A DNA stretch of 64,000 nt from Chelatococcus sp. HY11. Its GTDB lineage: Bacteria > Pseudomonadota > Alphaproteobacteria > Rhizobiales > Beijerinckiaceae. Location: NCBI RefSeq assembly GCF_018398335.1, contig NZ_JAHBRX010000001.1:3650001-3714000 (forward strand). Direction: 5' to 3'. Every line of letters starts with the position of its first letter. The first letter of the stretch is position 1. This document shows positions 1-8,835 of this stretch, piece by piece. A program made the position numbers and the translations under genes. The notes below the pieces were generated by a model. That model did not search any database. It had not been told where the DNA came from and worked only from the letters and a program-made list of their open reading frames with translations.

Positions 1-1
1 C

Positions 2-2767
2 CATTCCGGCACGGTCGAGCTCGAGTTCACGTCGGGTGGCTATGATGGCCAGACGATCACGAATGTCGATCTCATCAAGGTTGGCACCAGCGATGCCGCC
101 GGCACGGGCCCCGTCACGGTCGACACCCGCCGCTGGACCGACATCGACGCGATCGCGCTTGACACGCTGCGTGTCGACACCGCGCTCAACAACCTGCAGA
201 GCTCGGACACCGTCTACAGCATCGACGACGATGTCACCTCGAATGGCACGCTGACCACCACGCTCGACTTCGACAAGCAGGCTGTCGGCGCCGACAAGAC
301 GGTGAAGCTCGGCCTCAAGGAAGTCACCGGCAACGTCAAGCTGACGGCTGACGTCGGCGCCGTGATCGGCACGGTCGCCCTCACGATCAACGACACCGCC
401 GGCTTCGAGTCCAACCTGGCCTCGCTGCACAGCCAGGGCACCACCAAGCTGACCATCGACGGTGGCACGGCTGGCCTCAACTTCGGCATCAAGGGCGCTC
501 TCGACGCTGGCCTCACCAGCATCGACGCTTCGGCTGCCAAGTCGAACCTGTCGCTGAACATCTCCGACTCGACCACTGACATCAATGTCAAGCTCGGCTC
601 GGGCAACGACAAGCTGTACACCGGCGACACGCTCTCCAACGGCGACGTGTTCGATGGCAACGGCGGCAACGACACGCTCTATGCGACCTTCACCACGGGT
701 GGCACGCGCGCGCCGACGAGCACCGAGATCGAGACCTTCGACCTCACCTTCAAGGCCAATGCGACCCTGAACTTCGCCAAGGTCGATGACGTCAAGACCG
801 TGAACGTCAACGAGAGCGACAACCGCATCTCGCTGATCAACATGGACTCGACCGTCGCGAACCTGAACGTGTTCGGCACGCAGGCCGATGCCTACCACAA
901 CATCGAGTACGCTCCCGGTGTCTCCGACAGCAACCTGAAGGTCACCTGGACCAACAACAAGGCCAATGACGAGGCGGGTGCTCTCGGCGTGAAGCGCGCT
1001 GGCGAGTTCCACTTCGAGTCGAAGGGCCAGTTCGACACCTACTTCACCAACAAGGGTCCGGATCTCTCCGGCGATGCCTGGCAGTTCGATATCTCGGATG
1101 CCTCGCACCCGGTGACCCGCGTTCTCGAAGTGGTGAACAGCGGCAAGGGCGATCTCGTTCTTGGCAACAAGGGTGCTTACCCGTCGTTCAATTATAGCGG
1201 CGACTACTACTACTATATGGGCGGCTTCAACGATATCGGCGGCACCAATGCGGTCACCGACATGTCCTTCCAGACCAAGGACACCGGCGACATCCTGCTG
1301 CGCGATATCCGCAACGTCGACGCGCTGGAGCGTTTCGACGCCCATGCGACGGCGAGCGGCGACATCTTCATCAACTCGGTCGGCCTCGGCCTTGCTCTGG
1401 GCTTCAACAACCCGGCGCCGTTCGACGCAGCCCGTTACCTCGATGAAGTCCACCTGTCGTCGGCGCAGGGCTCCACCACCAATGTCAATATCATCAACGC
1501 CCTTGGTGATCTGACGAGCCCGGTTCTCTCGAACGGCGCCACGATCTCCGAGATCACCCTGGACGCCCAGAACGACTCCGAGACCAACCTCTGGTACCTC
1601 GGTGCCGGCGATGTCGAGAAGACCACGATCACGGTCGCCAACGGCGCCTCGGTCGGCGTCAACACCTGGATCCTCGCCAACAACATCTCGCAGGGCTCCA
1701 GCCTCGGCACGCTGACCGCGTCCGGCGCCGGCGTCCTCGAGGAAGGCGATTTCCAGAGCAGCTACCAAGGCGGCGGTGGTCACTGGTTCACGTTTGCCAA
1801 CCAGGCGATCAAGACCCAGAACTACTCCGGCCTGACCTATGACACCGTCCATGTCGACTTCGAGAACGACACGGTAGGCGTGAACTTTACCGGCACGAAT
1901 AATGATCTCACCGAGTACAGCCAGAACGTAGACAAGAGCTTTGTGAGCTACGGCGATGTCGGCAATAACGGTGGTCAGAACAATTTCTACAACCTGAACA
2001 ACGAGAATCAGTCTGGCTTCGGTGCTAACGACGGCTTCGTAGGCAAGGTGACCGGTGACTGGATCAAGGCTGGTGACGGCAACGACGTCATCAAGGCTCT
2101 TGGCGGTAACGACTTCATCTACGGCGGCATCGGCAAGAACACCATCGATGCCGGCACGGGTAACGACGTCGTGGTGACCGCCACGAAGGGCTCGAACACC
2201 ATCACGCTCGGCGGGGGTGACGACTATGTCATCTTCAACAATGCCGGTCAGTCGAATGTCGGTGGCAAGACGGTGTCCAATAACATCGTTACCGACTTCA
2301 ACTACGACGGTAACGACAAGATCGTCATCGACATCAGCGGCATCAACAGCCAGCTGTCCGGCGGTGGTGAGCTCGTCAACACCCGTGGCTTCGACATCGT
2401 GGCGGCAAATGAGTCCTACCTCCAGGCCGACTTCCTGACGCTGGACAATGTGCTCAGCAACCTCGGCAGCCTCGTGTCCACGCCTTCCTTCATCGATGTG
2501 ACCGGCACCTTCGCCAATCACAACGCGGTTGCGTCGGCTCTGAACATCGGCAGCATGCAGGCGATCATCGCCGGTACGGGTGCGGATGTGAATGATGCCT
2601 TCCTGATCGGCTGGCGCGACACGGATGGTGACTTCCACGTCTCCTTGGCCAAGATTGCCACTGAGTCGGCAGGCCCCGTTCAGGCCTTCAACTTCAACAT
2701 CGTTGATGTTGTCGAACTGACCGGCGTCTCGGGCATCTCCCAGGACGACCTGCTCTTCACGGCGTAA
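2..2767 (+). CDS. RTX/S-layer-like secreted protein, 5'-truncated
   Basis: The frame is open from base 2 with no convincing start, so this is the C-terminal 921 residues of a larger protein cut by the window edge. It is rich in Gly, Asp, Asn, Thr and Ser and has no cysteine, as is usual for proteins exported unfolded by type I secretion. Glycine/aspartate nonapeptide repeats (GGxGxD type) form a block at about 2071-2230 (motifs GDGNDVI, GGNDFIYGG, GTGNDVV), with a weaker set near 599-680 (GSGNDKLY, GNGGNDTLY). These are calcium-binding parallel beta-roll repeats. The long beta-rich body resembles Caulobacter RsaA-type S-layer and other RTX adhesins. The tail ends in hydrophobic and acidic residues (DDLLFTA), like a type I secretion signal. 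No ABC exporter or HlyD/TolC partner is visible downstream. A surface role is inferred; which class is uncertain. Confidence 0.8.
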   Translation, partial: HSGTVELEFTSGGYDGQTITNVDLIKVGTSDAAGTGPVTVDTRRWTDIDAIALDTLRVDTALNNLQSSDTVYSIDDDVTSNGTLTTTLDFDKQAVGADKTVKLGLKEVTGNVKLTADVGAVIGTVALTINDTAGFESNLASLHSQGTTKLTIDGGTAGLNFGIKGALDAGLTSIDASAAKSNLSLNISDSTTDINVKLGSGNDKLYTGDTLSNGDVFDGNGGNDTLYATFTTGGTRAPTSTEIETFDLTFKANATLNFAKVDDVKTVNVNESDNRISLINMDSTVANLNVFGTQADAYHNIEYAPGVSDSNLKVTWTNNKANDEAGALGVKRAGEFHFESKGQFDTYFTNKGPDLSGDAWQFDISDASHPVTRVLEVVNSGKGDLVLGNKGAYPSFNYSGDYYYYMGGFNDIGGTNAVTDMSFQTKDTGDILLRDIRNVDALERFDAHATASGDIFINSVGLGLALGFNNPAPFDAARYLDEVHLSSAQGSTTNVNIINALGDLTSPVLSNGATISEITLDAQNDSETNLWYLGAGDVEKTTITVANGASVGVNTWILANNISQGSSLGTLTASGAGVLEEGDFQSSYQGGGGHWFTFANQAIKTQNYSGLTYDTVHVDFENDTVGVNFTGTNNDLTEYSQNVDKSFVSYGDVGNNGGQNNFYNLNNENQSGFGANDGFVGKVTGDWIKAGDGNDVIKALGGNDFIYGGIGKNTIDAGTGNDVVVTATKGSNTITLGGGDDYVIFNNAGQSNVGGKTVSNNIVTDFNYDGNDKIVIDISGINSQLSGGGELVNTRGFDIVAANESYLQADFLTLDNVLSNLGSLVSTPSFIDVTGTFANHNAVASALNIGSMQAIIAGTGADVNDAFLIGWRDTDGDFHVSLAKIATESAGPVQAFNFNIVDVVELTGVSGISQDDLLFTA

Positions 2768-2811
2768 TTTCCAGCCAAGTCGTCCAAGGACCCTTGGATG
2801 ACCGCTTTTCG

Positions 2812-2843
2812 GGACCCGGTGCACGCGCCGGGTCCTATTTTTC
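2812..2843 (+). terminator. Rho-independent terminator of the RTX gene
   Basis: A perfect 8-base stem (GGACCCGG at 2812-2819 with CCGGGTCC at 2828-2835) encloses an 8-base loop and is followed by a T-rich run (TATTTTTC). It lies 45 bases past the stop of the RTX gene. A second small inverted repeat (TCCAAG/CTTGGA, 2783-2798) precedes it. Confidence 0.85.
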
Positions 2844-2917
2844 ATTACCATGCATGCCGACTTTCCGATCTGAGGCCGCATCGGTCGCCGCTGGCGACCC
2901 CCGCACCGGAGGAAGTC

Positions 2918-3334
2918 ATGAAAGCGCAGCCGATCACGCTGTCTGAAGCCGCCCGCCTGGAACTCGAAGACTGGATGCAGACCGCCACGCCTGACGAGCA
3001 GGTGAGGGCGCAGTGCATTCTCCTCGCGGCCGACGGCGCCCGTAACAATGCCATCAGCGAAGCCGTCAATCTCTCCCAGCAGGCCGTTGGGAAGTGGCGC
3101 AAGCGCTATGCGGACATGGGACTTGAGGGGATAAAGGAACCTCGCCGCGGCCGCCCGCCGAAGTTCGACGCGGACACGGTGGAGCAGGTTGTCAATTTAC
3201 GCTTCGCGCATCGCGGCCCCGACGAGCCCGCGACGAGCTGGTCCATCCGGAAGCTGGCGCGCAACTCCGGCATGTCCTTCCGGACAGTGCAGAAGATCGT
3301 CAAGGCGGCCGCCCCTCAGCGCCCGAATTCGTGA
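2918..3334 (+). CDS. Solo IS630-type helix-turn-helix protein
   Basis: A 138-residue protein. The start is ATG 2918, preceded by GGAGGA, rather than the longer frame from 2798. It has two helix-turn-helix units: residues about 25-60 (ISEAVNLSQQAVGKWRKRY) and about 85-130 (SIRKLARNSGMSFRTVQKI), joined by a GRPPK linker. This is the architecture of the DNA-binding front half of IS630/Tc1-mariner transposases. The DDE catalytic half is missing, and nothing after the stop resembles it. It may be a transposase remnant kept as a DNA-binding protein, or a domesticated regulator. The good ribosome-binding site and intact frame argue against simple decay. No terminal inverted repeats were found by eye. 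Confidence 0.75.
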   Translation: MKAQPITLSEAARLELEDWMQTATPDEQVRAQCILLAADGARNNAISEAVNLSQQAVGKWRKRYADMGLEGIKEPRRGRPPKFDADTVEQVVNLRFAHRGPDEPATSWSIRKLARNSGMSFRTVQKIVKAAAPQRPNS

Positions 3335-3399
3335 CCTTATCCGAAATGACGGCCAAGGTTCCGGTTGCGCCGCTGCGCTACACGCCTGATGACGCGCGA

Positions 3400-4287
3400 C
3401 TATCGACGTGTGGCGATCTGCCGGGCCATGTCGGCCAGATAGGCATATTCACCCGCCGTCTCCGATTCCCACCACATGGCACAGAGGTGATGGCCCGCAA
3501 CGGGCGGGTCCGCCTCCAGTACCCTGAGATCCAGCCCTTCTCCTGAGAAGCCGAGAATCTCGCGCGGCAGCAGCGCCGCGCCCGTGCCGGCGTTTGCCAG
3601 CCGCGCGATCACCGTGAGCGGATTGCATGTGTTGAGCCTCAAGGGCTTCAGGCCACGGGTGCCGAACCACATCTGAATGGTCGTGAACAGGCCGGAAGGC
3701 GGGCTGTTGGTGAAGATGGGGAGGCCGACGAGCTTCTCAGGCGTGGCCACGCCGCCGTCGAAAGGGAGGTTGCGCCCGATAACCCAGACAAGATCGATCT
3801 GCCACAGCGGCGTAATCACGATCTTCTCGTGGGCGCGCGGCTGCGACAGGAAGGCGATGTCGATGGCCCGGTCGAGCAGCAACTGCTCCAGCCGGGTGCT
3901 GAAATCGACCGTGACGTCCACCTGCAGGCTTGGGTGCCTGGCGGCAAGTGCGGCCAGGAGATCCGGCAGGATGCGCGCGGCGAAGGAATCGGCCGCGCCG
4001 ATGCGCAGGAGCCCGTGGCCCGGCATGTCCTCACGCGAGCGGCGCTGCACCAGCTCGGCGTGGGCGAGCATGCGCTCCACGTCGCCGTAGATGCTCGCGC
4101 CGAGCGAAGTCGGCACTGGGCGATACAGGGAGCGGTCAAAAAGGTCGCCGCCAAGTATGCGCTCGAGCTCCTTCACGCGCAGGCTGACCGTCGGCTGGGA
4201 GAGGTTGAGATGCGCGGCCGCAGCCCGGAAACCGCCGAGACGGGCGACCCAGTAGAAGGCTTCGGCCTGACCGAAGGTGTAGCGCAT
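3400..4287 (-). CDS. LysR-family transcriptional regulator
   Basis: A 295-residue LysR-type regulator. The chosen start (ATG at 4287) puts the winged helix-turn-helix at residues about 5-62 (AAAHLNLSQPTVSLRVKELE), as usual for the family; a longer version would need a TTG at 4353. Residues about 90-290 form the periplasmic-binding-protein-like effector domain. It is divergent from a dipeptide-type ABC importer and hydantoinase operon, which is the classic layout for a LysR protein controlling the neighbouring catabolic genes. The inducer is unknown; a substrate or intermediate of the operon is the natural guess. Confidence 0.9.
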   Translation of the reverse strand: MRYTFGQAEAFYWVARLGGFRAAAAHLNLSQPTVSLRVKELERILGGDLFDRSLYRPVPTSLGASIYGDVERMLAHAELVQRRSREDMPGHGLLRIGAADSFAARILPDLLAALAARHPSLQVDVTVDFSTRLEQLLLDRAIDIAFLSQPRAHEKIVITPLWQIDLVWVIGRNLPFDGGVATPEKLVGLPIFTNSPPSGLFTTIQMWFGTRGLKPLRLNTCNPLTVIARLANAGTGAALLPREILGFSGEGLDLRVLEADPPVAGHHLCAMWWESETAGEYAYLADMARQIATRR

Positions 4288-4463
4288 GGGAGTGGCGGCG
4301 ATCCGTTGCGCCGAGCTCTCTCGGCATGCGAGATGATAGCAAAAATCAATCAAGTGACCAAGGCTTCTTATTTTAATTCAATGGTGCCTCGGTGCTACGC
4401 TTGCCTGATCCGCCGCGCCTTCGGGCCCCGCGCGGCCAACGTTCAAAAATGAGGGGGACTTCG
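4288..4463. promoter_or_regulatory. Divergent LysR/ABC-importer control region
   Basis: This 176-base gap separates the divergent LysR gene and the importer operon. Its centre (4332-4383) is clearly more AT-rich than the surroundings, containing AAAAATCAAT and TTATTTTAATTCAAT, and is where a LysR-box (T-N11-A) and overlapping promoters would be expected. No single perfect dyad stands out. Confidence 0.5.
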
Positions 4464-6023
4464 ATGGATCGTTTTCAGACAGACCGTCGCCGCTTGCTCG
4501 CCGGTGGTGCGGCTGGCGCTTTGGCATCCTTCCTTCCGGCCAGTCTGCTCCATGCGCAGCCCAACGAGGGCAAGACGCTGACGATCGTGCTGCCGAGCAA
4601 TCCGATCACCATGGATCCGATCAACCAGCTCAATCATGACGCGATGGTTCTCGGCCAGACCGTGTTCGAGAACCTCGTCGAATATGACGTCGATGGGGTT
4701 TTGAAGCCGCAGCTCGCGAAGGCCCTGCCGACGATTTCCGCGGACAAGAAGACCTATGTCTTTGAACTGCGCGATGACGTCATGTTCCAGAACGGCAAGA
4801 AGATGACCGCCGAGGACGTGAAATACAGCTTCGACTATCTGCTCGATCCCGAGAACAAGGCGGCGCGGCGCTCCCTCTTCACGCGTATCGCAAAGGTGAC
4901 CGCGCTTGCGCCGGACAAGGTGCAGTTCGATCTCAGCGAGCCGTATGGACCTTGGCTCTACTTCCTGACGAAGTATATGGGCATCTTCCCGGCCGGGTCG
5001 CGCAAGGAACATGGCGACGACTACTTCAAATCCAGGCCCGCGGGCGTCGGGACGGGGTTCGGCATCTTCGAGGAGTGGAAGCCGAACGACTACATCAGCT
5101 TCAAGAAAAACCCGAATTACTGGCGCAAGGGCTTGCCACATTGGGACAGGCTCGTCGTCAAGATGATCCCGGAGGACGCGACGCGTGTCGCCTACCTGCT
5201 CACGGGGCAGGTGGATATCATCAGCGCGCCACCGCCACGGGAGTTCAACAAACTCAAGGACATGCCGGGCGTCACGGGCGCCTCGCGACCCACGCTGGGC
5301 GGTGCCCTCCTGATGTTCACGAACAACCTCAAGCCCCCGCTGGACGATGTGAATTTCCGCAAGGCGATCTCAGCGGCTCTGGATCGCAAGGTCATCGGCG
5401 ACAAGGTCTACTATGGGCTCCTTGATCCGACCTCCGTGCCGGCGCCGCCGCGCGGCTGGTGGTACAACGCGGAAGCGGACAAGGAACTCGGCTTCAACCT
5501 CGACCGCGCCAAGGAATTCCTCGCGAAGTCAAAGTATCCGACCGGCGCCGAGGTCGACCTCAGCATCCAGGCCGAGCCTTACCTGCTCGACACGAAGGAT
5601 GCGGCGATCTTCGTGCAGTCGCAGCTCGCCAAGATCGGCATCAAGGTCAACCTCAAGGTCTATGAATTCTCGGTGCTCATCCAGCAGATCGCGCGTGGTG
5701 AACATCAGATGGCGCTGCAGGTCTTCATGTCGCCGGGCGAGGCGAGCTATATCGTGCAGGTGACCCTGACGCCCGGGCAAGTGCTGTCGAAGAGCACAGG
5801 CTACGACAATCCGGAGCTGACCGGCTTGCTGTCGGCGGCATTCGCCGAGACCGATCAGGCCAAGCTGAAGGATATCTATGGGAAGATCCAGTCTATCGTC
5901 GCGCGCGACGCGCCAATCGGCGTGCTCGGCTACGTGCACGCCTCGAACCTCTGGCGCGACCGCGTGAAAGACTTCAAGGTCAACCAGGGTTTGACGATGT
6001 ATGTCGGCGAGACCAAGGTATAG
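4464..6023 (+). CDS. ABC importer substrate-binding protein, peptide/opine type
   Basis: A 519-residue SBP_bac_5-family (DppA/OppA-like) extracellular binding protein. The start at ATG 4464 is supported by GGGGGA 6-11 bases upstream. The N-terminus carries a twin-arginine-type signal (TDRRRLLAGGAAGALASF) with an Ala-x-Ala-like cleavage region near HAQ, so export via Tat is likely. The body has family hallmarks such as TMDPINQLNHD and the FELRDDVMFQNGKKMTAEDV region. It is first in an operon with two permeases and two ATPases. The ligand is not predictable from sequence, but linkage to HyuA/HyuB points to a peptide-like or cyclic-amide nitrogen compound. Confidence 0.93.
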   Translation: MDRFQTDRRRLLAGGAAGALASFLPASLLHAQPNEGKTLTIVLPSNPITMDPINQLNHDAMVLGQTVFENLVEYDVDGVLKPQLAKALPTISADKKTYVFELRDDVMFQNGKKMTAEDVKYSFDYLLDPENKAARRSLFTRIAKVTALAPDKVQFDLSEPYGPWLYFLTKYMGIFPAGSRKEHGDDYFKSRPAGVGTGFGIFEEWKPNDYISFKKNPNYWRKGLPHWDRLVVKMIPEDATRVAYLLTGQVDIISAPPPREFNKLKDMPGVTGASRPTLGGALLMFTNNLKPPLDDVNFRKAISAALDRKVIGDKVYYGLLDPTSVPAPPRGWWYNAEADKELGFNLDRAKEFLAKSKYPTGAEVDLSIQAEPYLLDTKDAAIFVQSQLAKIGIKVNLKVYEFSVLIQQIARGEHQMALQVFMSPGEASYIVQVTLTPGQVLSKSTGYDNPELTGLLSAAFAETDQAKLKDIYGKIQSIVARDAPIGVLGYVHASNLWRDRVKDFKVNQGLTMYVGETKV

Positions 6024-6038
6024 ACGCGGTCTGGATCG

Positions 6039-6986
6039 ATGTTTCGCCTCATCGCCGGCCGGATCGTCTCTTCCATTGGCACGTTGCTGTTCGTTGGGCT
6101 GGCGTTGTTTCTCCTGACGCGATCCGGACCGGGTTCGCCCGCCCGGGTCGTGCTGGGGACTGACGCCACGGCGCAGCAAATAGCCGAGTTCGAGCAGAGC
6201 CATGGCCTTGATAGGCCGGTCCTCGTTCAGTATGGCGACTGGCTTGCCGATGTCGTCACGCGTGGAGACTTCGGAAAATCATTCGTAACGGGGCGGGATG
6301 TGGCCGGGGAAATCATGGCGTCTCTCCCTGTGACCTTATCAATTGTTCTGTTTGCCTTCTTCATCGCAATGGTCTTCGGCCTTGCCATTGGCATCGCGGC
6401 CGCCTTGAGACCGGGGGGCGTGTTCGACAGGCTGGCGCGGCTGGGGGCCGTCGTCGGCCTGTCGATACCGGCCTTCTGGCTGGGGATCATCCTCATCCGC
6501 TTTATCGCGGTGGATCTGCGCCTGCTGCCTCCCGGTGGCTATGCGCCGCCCTCGGCAGGTCTCGTGGCGCACCTCAAGACCATCCTGATGCCCGCCGTCT
6601 CGCTGGCAGTCTATTATATCGCTGTTCTCGCGCGCATGACGCAGGCGAGCCTGCAGGAGGCGCTGCGGGGAGACTATGTGCGCACGGCGCGCGCCATGGG
6701 CCTGCCATCCTGGAAGGTCGTCGCCTATGCGCTGGTCAATGCGCTGCCGCCGGTCATCAATCTGGCGGCCCTTTCCTTCGGCTACATGTTCGGCTGGGCT
6801 TTGATCATCGAACAGGTGTTCAACATCCCGGGCCTGTCGCGGGCGCTGCTGAACGCGATCTCGCAGCGGGATTTCCTGCTGCTGCAGGGCATCGTCTTTC
6901 TCTTTACGGTCATTTTCGTCATGGCGAATCTCGCGGCTGATCTCGTCAACCGTACGTTGGATCCACGCCAGAGGAGCGCGGCATGA
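6039..6986 (+). CDS. ABC importer permease, DppB type
   Basis: A 315-residue inner-membrane permease of the dipeptide/oligopeptide/nickel family. It has an N-terminal transmembrane helix, a periplasmic segment (about residues 35-95), then about five more helices. The EAA loop that contacts the ATPases is at about residues 207-228 (EALRGDYVRTARAMGLPSWK). It sits 15 bases after the binding-protein gene and overlaps the next permease by four bases (ATGA), indicating translational coupling. It pairs with the DppC-type permease to form the membrane channel. Confidence 0.93.
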   Translation: MFRLIAGRIVSSIGTLLFVGLALFLLTRSGPGSPARVVLGTDATAQQIAEFEQSHGLDRPVLVQYGDWLADVVTRGDFGKSFVTGRDVAGEIMASLPVTLSIVLFAFFIAMVFGLAIGIAAALRPGGVFDRLARLGAVVGLSIPAFWLGIILIRFIAVDLRLLPPGGYAPPSAGLVAHLKTILMPAVSLAVYYIAVLARMTQASLQEALRGDYVRTARAMGLPSWKVVAYALVNALPPVINLAALSFGYMFGWALIIEQVFNIPGLSRALLNAISQRDFLLLQGIVFLFTVIFVMANLAADLVNRTLDPRQRSAA

Positions 6987-7867
6987 ACCGCTGGTCGGGC
7001 GCCCTGCGCAGCGTGGATTGGACCGGCTGGCTCGGCGCGGCCTTCGTGGCGCTGATGCTGGGCAGCGCGTTGCTCGCGCCCGTCATCGCTCCATTCGATC
7101 CGCTCGAAGTCAGTCTGGAAGACAGGCTCATGCCCCCGGATGCCGTGCATTGGCTCGGTACGGACCAGGCGGGCCGGGATGTGCTCAGCCGCATTATCTA
7201 CGGGGCGCGCGCCTCGCTCACCGTGGGGATCGGCGCCGTCCTCATCGGTGCCCTCATCGGCGTGTCCGCCGGCCTTTTCGCGGCCTACAAGGGCGGCCTT
7301 GGCGATCAGCTCGTGATGCGCATCATCGATGGCATCGCGGCTATCCCCTTGCTCGTCTGGGCCATCGCCATCGTCGGCATCCTGGGGGTGGGGCCCTTGC
7401 ATCTTGGGCCTTTCGCCTTGCCGAACGAGGCGAAGATCGTGCTGCTGGTGGGTGTCTTGTTCTCGCCCGTGTTCGGCCGCGTCACCTATGCCGTCGCGCA
7501 GCGTGTGGTGCGTGCGGATTTCGTCAAGGCGCGCCTGCTCCAGGGCGCGAGCCACAGGGCGATCGTGCTGGGCGACATTCTGCCCAATTGCCTGTCGCCG
7601 ATCATCGTCCAGGCGACGCTGCTCGTCGCGATCGGCATCGTCATCGAGGCCTCCGTCAGCTTCGTGGGGCTGGGCGTGCAGCCGCCAAGCCCGAGCTGGG
7701 GCACCATGCTGTCAGATGCCCGCAGCGCCATTTACTCCGGAGAGTGGTGGCTGCCGGTGTTCCCGGGGCTCGCGATCTCGATCACGGTCGTCGGTTTCAA
7801 TCTGCTGGGCGATGCGGTGCGCGATCTGTTCGATCCGCGCAGTGAAGCAAGGACACTGGTCGCATGA
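6983..7867 (+). CDS. ABC importer permease, DppC type
   Basis: A 294-residue permease partner of the preceding gene. The N-terminal region (TGWLGAAFVALMLGSALLAP) is the first membrane helix, followed by the family-typical sequence with GTDQAGRDVLSRIIYGAR, which marks DppC/OppC proteins. The EAA-like loop is ADFVKARLLQGASHRAI. It overlaps its neighbours by four bases at both ends, so the importer genes are translated as one unit. Confidence 0.93.
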   Translation: MNRWSGALRSVDWTGWLGAAFVALMLGSALLAPVIAPFDPLEVSLEDRLMPPDAVHWLGTDQAGRDVLSRIIYGARASLTVGIGAVLIGALIGVSAGLFAAYKGGLGDQLVMRIIDGIAAIPLLVWAIAIVGILGVGPLHLGPFALPNEAKIVLLVGVLFSPVFGRVTYAVAQRVVRADFVKARLLQGASHRAIVLGDILPNCLSPIIVQATLLVAIGIVIEASVSFVGLGVQPPSPSWGTMLSDARSAIYSGEWWLPVFPGLAISITVVGFNLLGDAVRDLFDPRSEARTLVA

Positions 7868-8835
7868 GTGGGAACGCTCCGTTGCTCGCCATGGAAGGCC
7901 TGCGGGTCGGCTTCCGCGCCACGGGTGGTGGCATGATCGAAGCCGTGCGCGGTGTGGACCTCACCGTGGCGCCAGGCGAGGCCGTCGGCATCGTCGGCGA
8001 GTCCGGCTCCGGCAAAAGCCTCAGCATGCTGGCCGCCATGCGCCTGCTCGGCAGCACGGCCCGCATCACCGGCGGGCGCATCATGTTCGACGGGCGGGAC
8101 CTGACGGCGGCGAGCGAGGCGGAGATGCGCAGCCTGCGGGGTCGCGACATGGCGATGGTGTTCCAGGATCCGCAAAGTTCGCTCAATCCGGCGCTCACCA
8201 TCGGCCGGCAGATCACGGATGTGGTCCGCGCCCATCGCGGCGTCGGCCAGACCGAAGCGCGGCGGGTGGCGGCCGACGCCCTGGAGCGGGTCGGCATCCG
8301 CGATGCGGGGAGGCGCCTCGATGCCTATCCCCACGAATTCTCGGGGGGCATGCGCCAGCGCGCGCTGATTGCCATGGCGATCGCCTGCCGTCCCCGCCTG
8401 CTGATCGCGGACGAGCCGACCACGGCGCTCGACGTGACGGTGCAGGCCCAGATCGTCGACCTGATCGCGGAACTGCGCCGGGATCTCGGTCTTGCGGTCG
8501 TCTTCATTTCCCACAACCTGCAACTCGTGGCGGAGGTCGTTGACCGCGTCGTCGTCATGTACGGCGGCAAGGTCGTCGAGGACGGGCCGGTCGAAACCAT
8601 CGAGCTCGCCGCGCGCCATCCCTACACCAGGCTGCTGCGCTCCTGCGTGCCGCGGCTTGACGGGCCGGTCGGGCCGCTCGCGACCATCGAGGGCGCCCCG
8701 CCGCGTCTCGGTCGCATGCCGGCCGGGTGTCCGTTCCAGCCGCGCTGTCCGAGCAGCGAGGCCGTCTGCGCGTCGGACATGCCACCGCTGGTGGCCGATG
8801 TGGCGCATCGGCTGGCCTGCTGGAGGCCGCAATGA
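7864..8835 (+). CDS. ABC importer ATP-binding protein, DppD type
   Basis: A 323-residue cytoplasmic ATPase. Walker A (GESGSGKS) is at about residues 44-51. The signature region is the slightly altered EFSGGMRQRALIAMAIA, and Walker B with switch residues is LLIADEPTTALDVTVQAQ. The C-terminal oligopeptide-transporter extension carries the conserved cysteine segment CPFQPRCP. All catalytic motifs are intact. It overlaps the upstream permease and the downstream DppF-type ATPase by four bases each. It forms a heterodimer with the next protein to power uptake. Confidence 0.94.
   Translation: MSGNAPLLAMEGLRVGFRATGGGMIEAVRGVDLTVAPGEAVGIVGESGSGKSLSMLAAMRLLGSTARITGGRIMFDGRDLTAASEAEMRSLRGRDMAMVFQDPQSSLNPALTIGRQITDVVRAHRGVGQTEARRVAADALERVGIRDAGRRLDAYPHEFSGGMRQRALIAMAIACRPRLLIADEPTTALDVTVQAQIVDLIAELRRDLGLAVVFISHNLQLVAEVVDRVVVMYGGKVVEDGPVETIELAARHPYTRLLRSCVPRLDGPVGPLATIEGAPPRLGRMPAGCPFQPRCPSSEAVCASDMPPLVADVAHRLACWRPQ

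Noticed and set aside
2918-3334. Complete IS630 insertion sequence
   Set aside because: No DDE domain, no terminal inverted repeats and no TA target duplication seen.
4288-4353. N-terminal extension of the LysR gene from TTG 4353
   Set aside because: It would add 22 non-family residues; the ATG at 4287 gives the normal LysR start.
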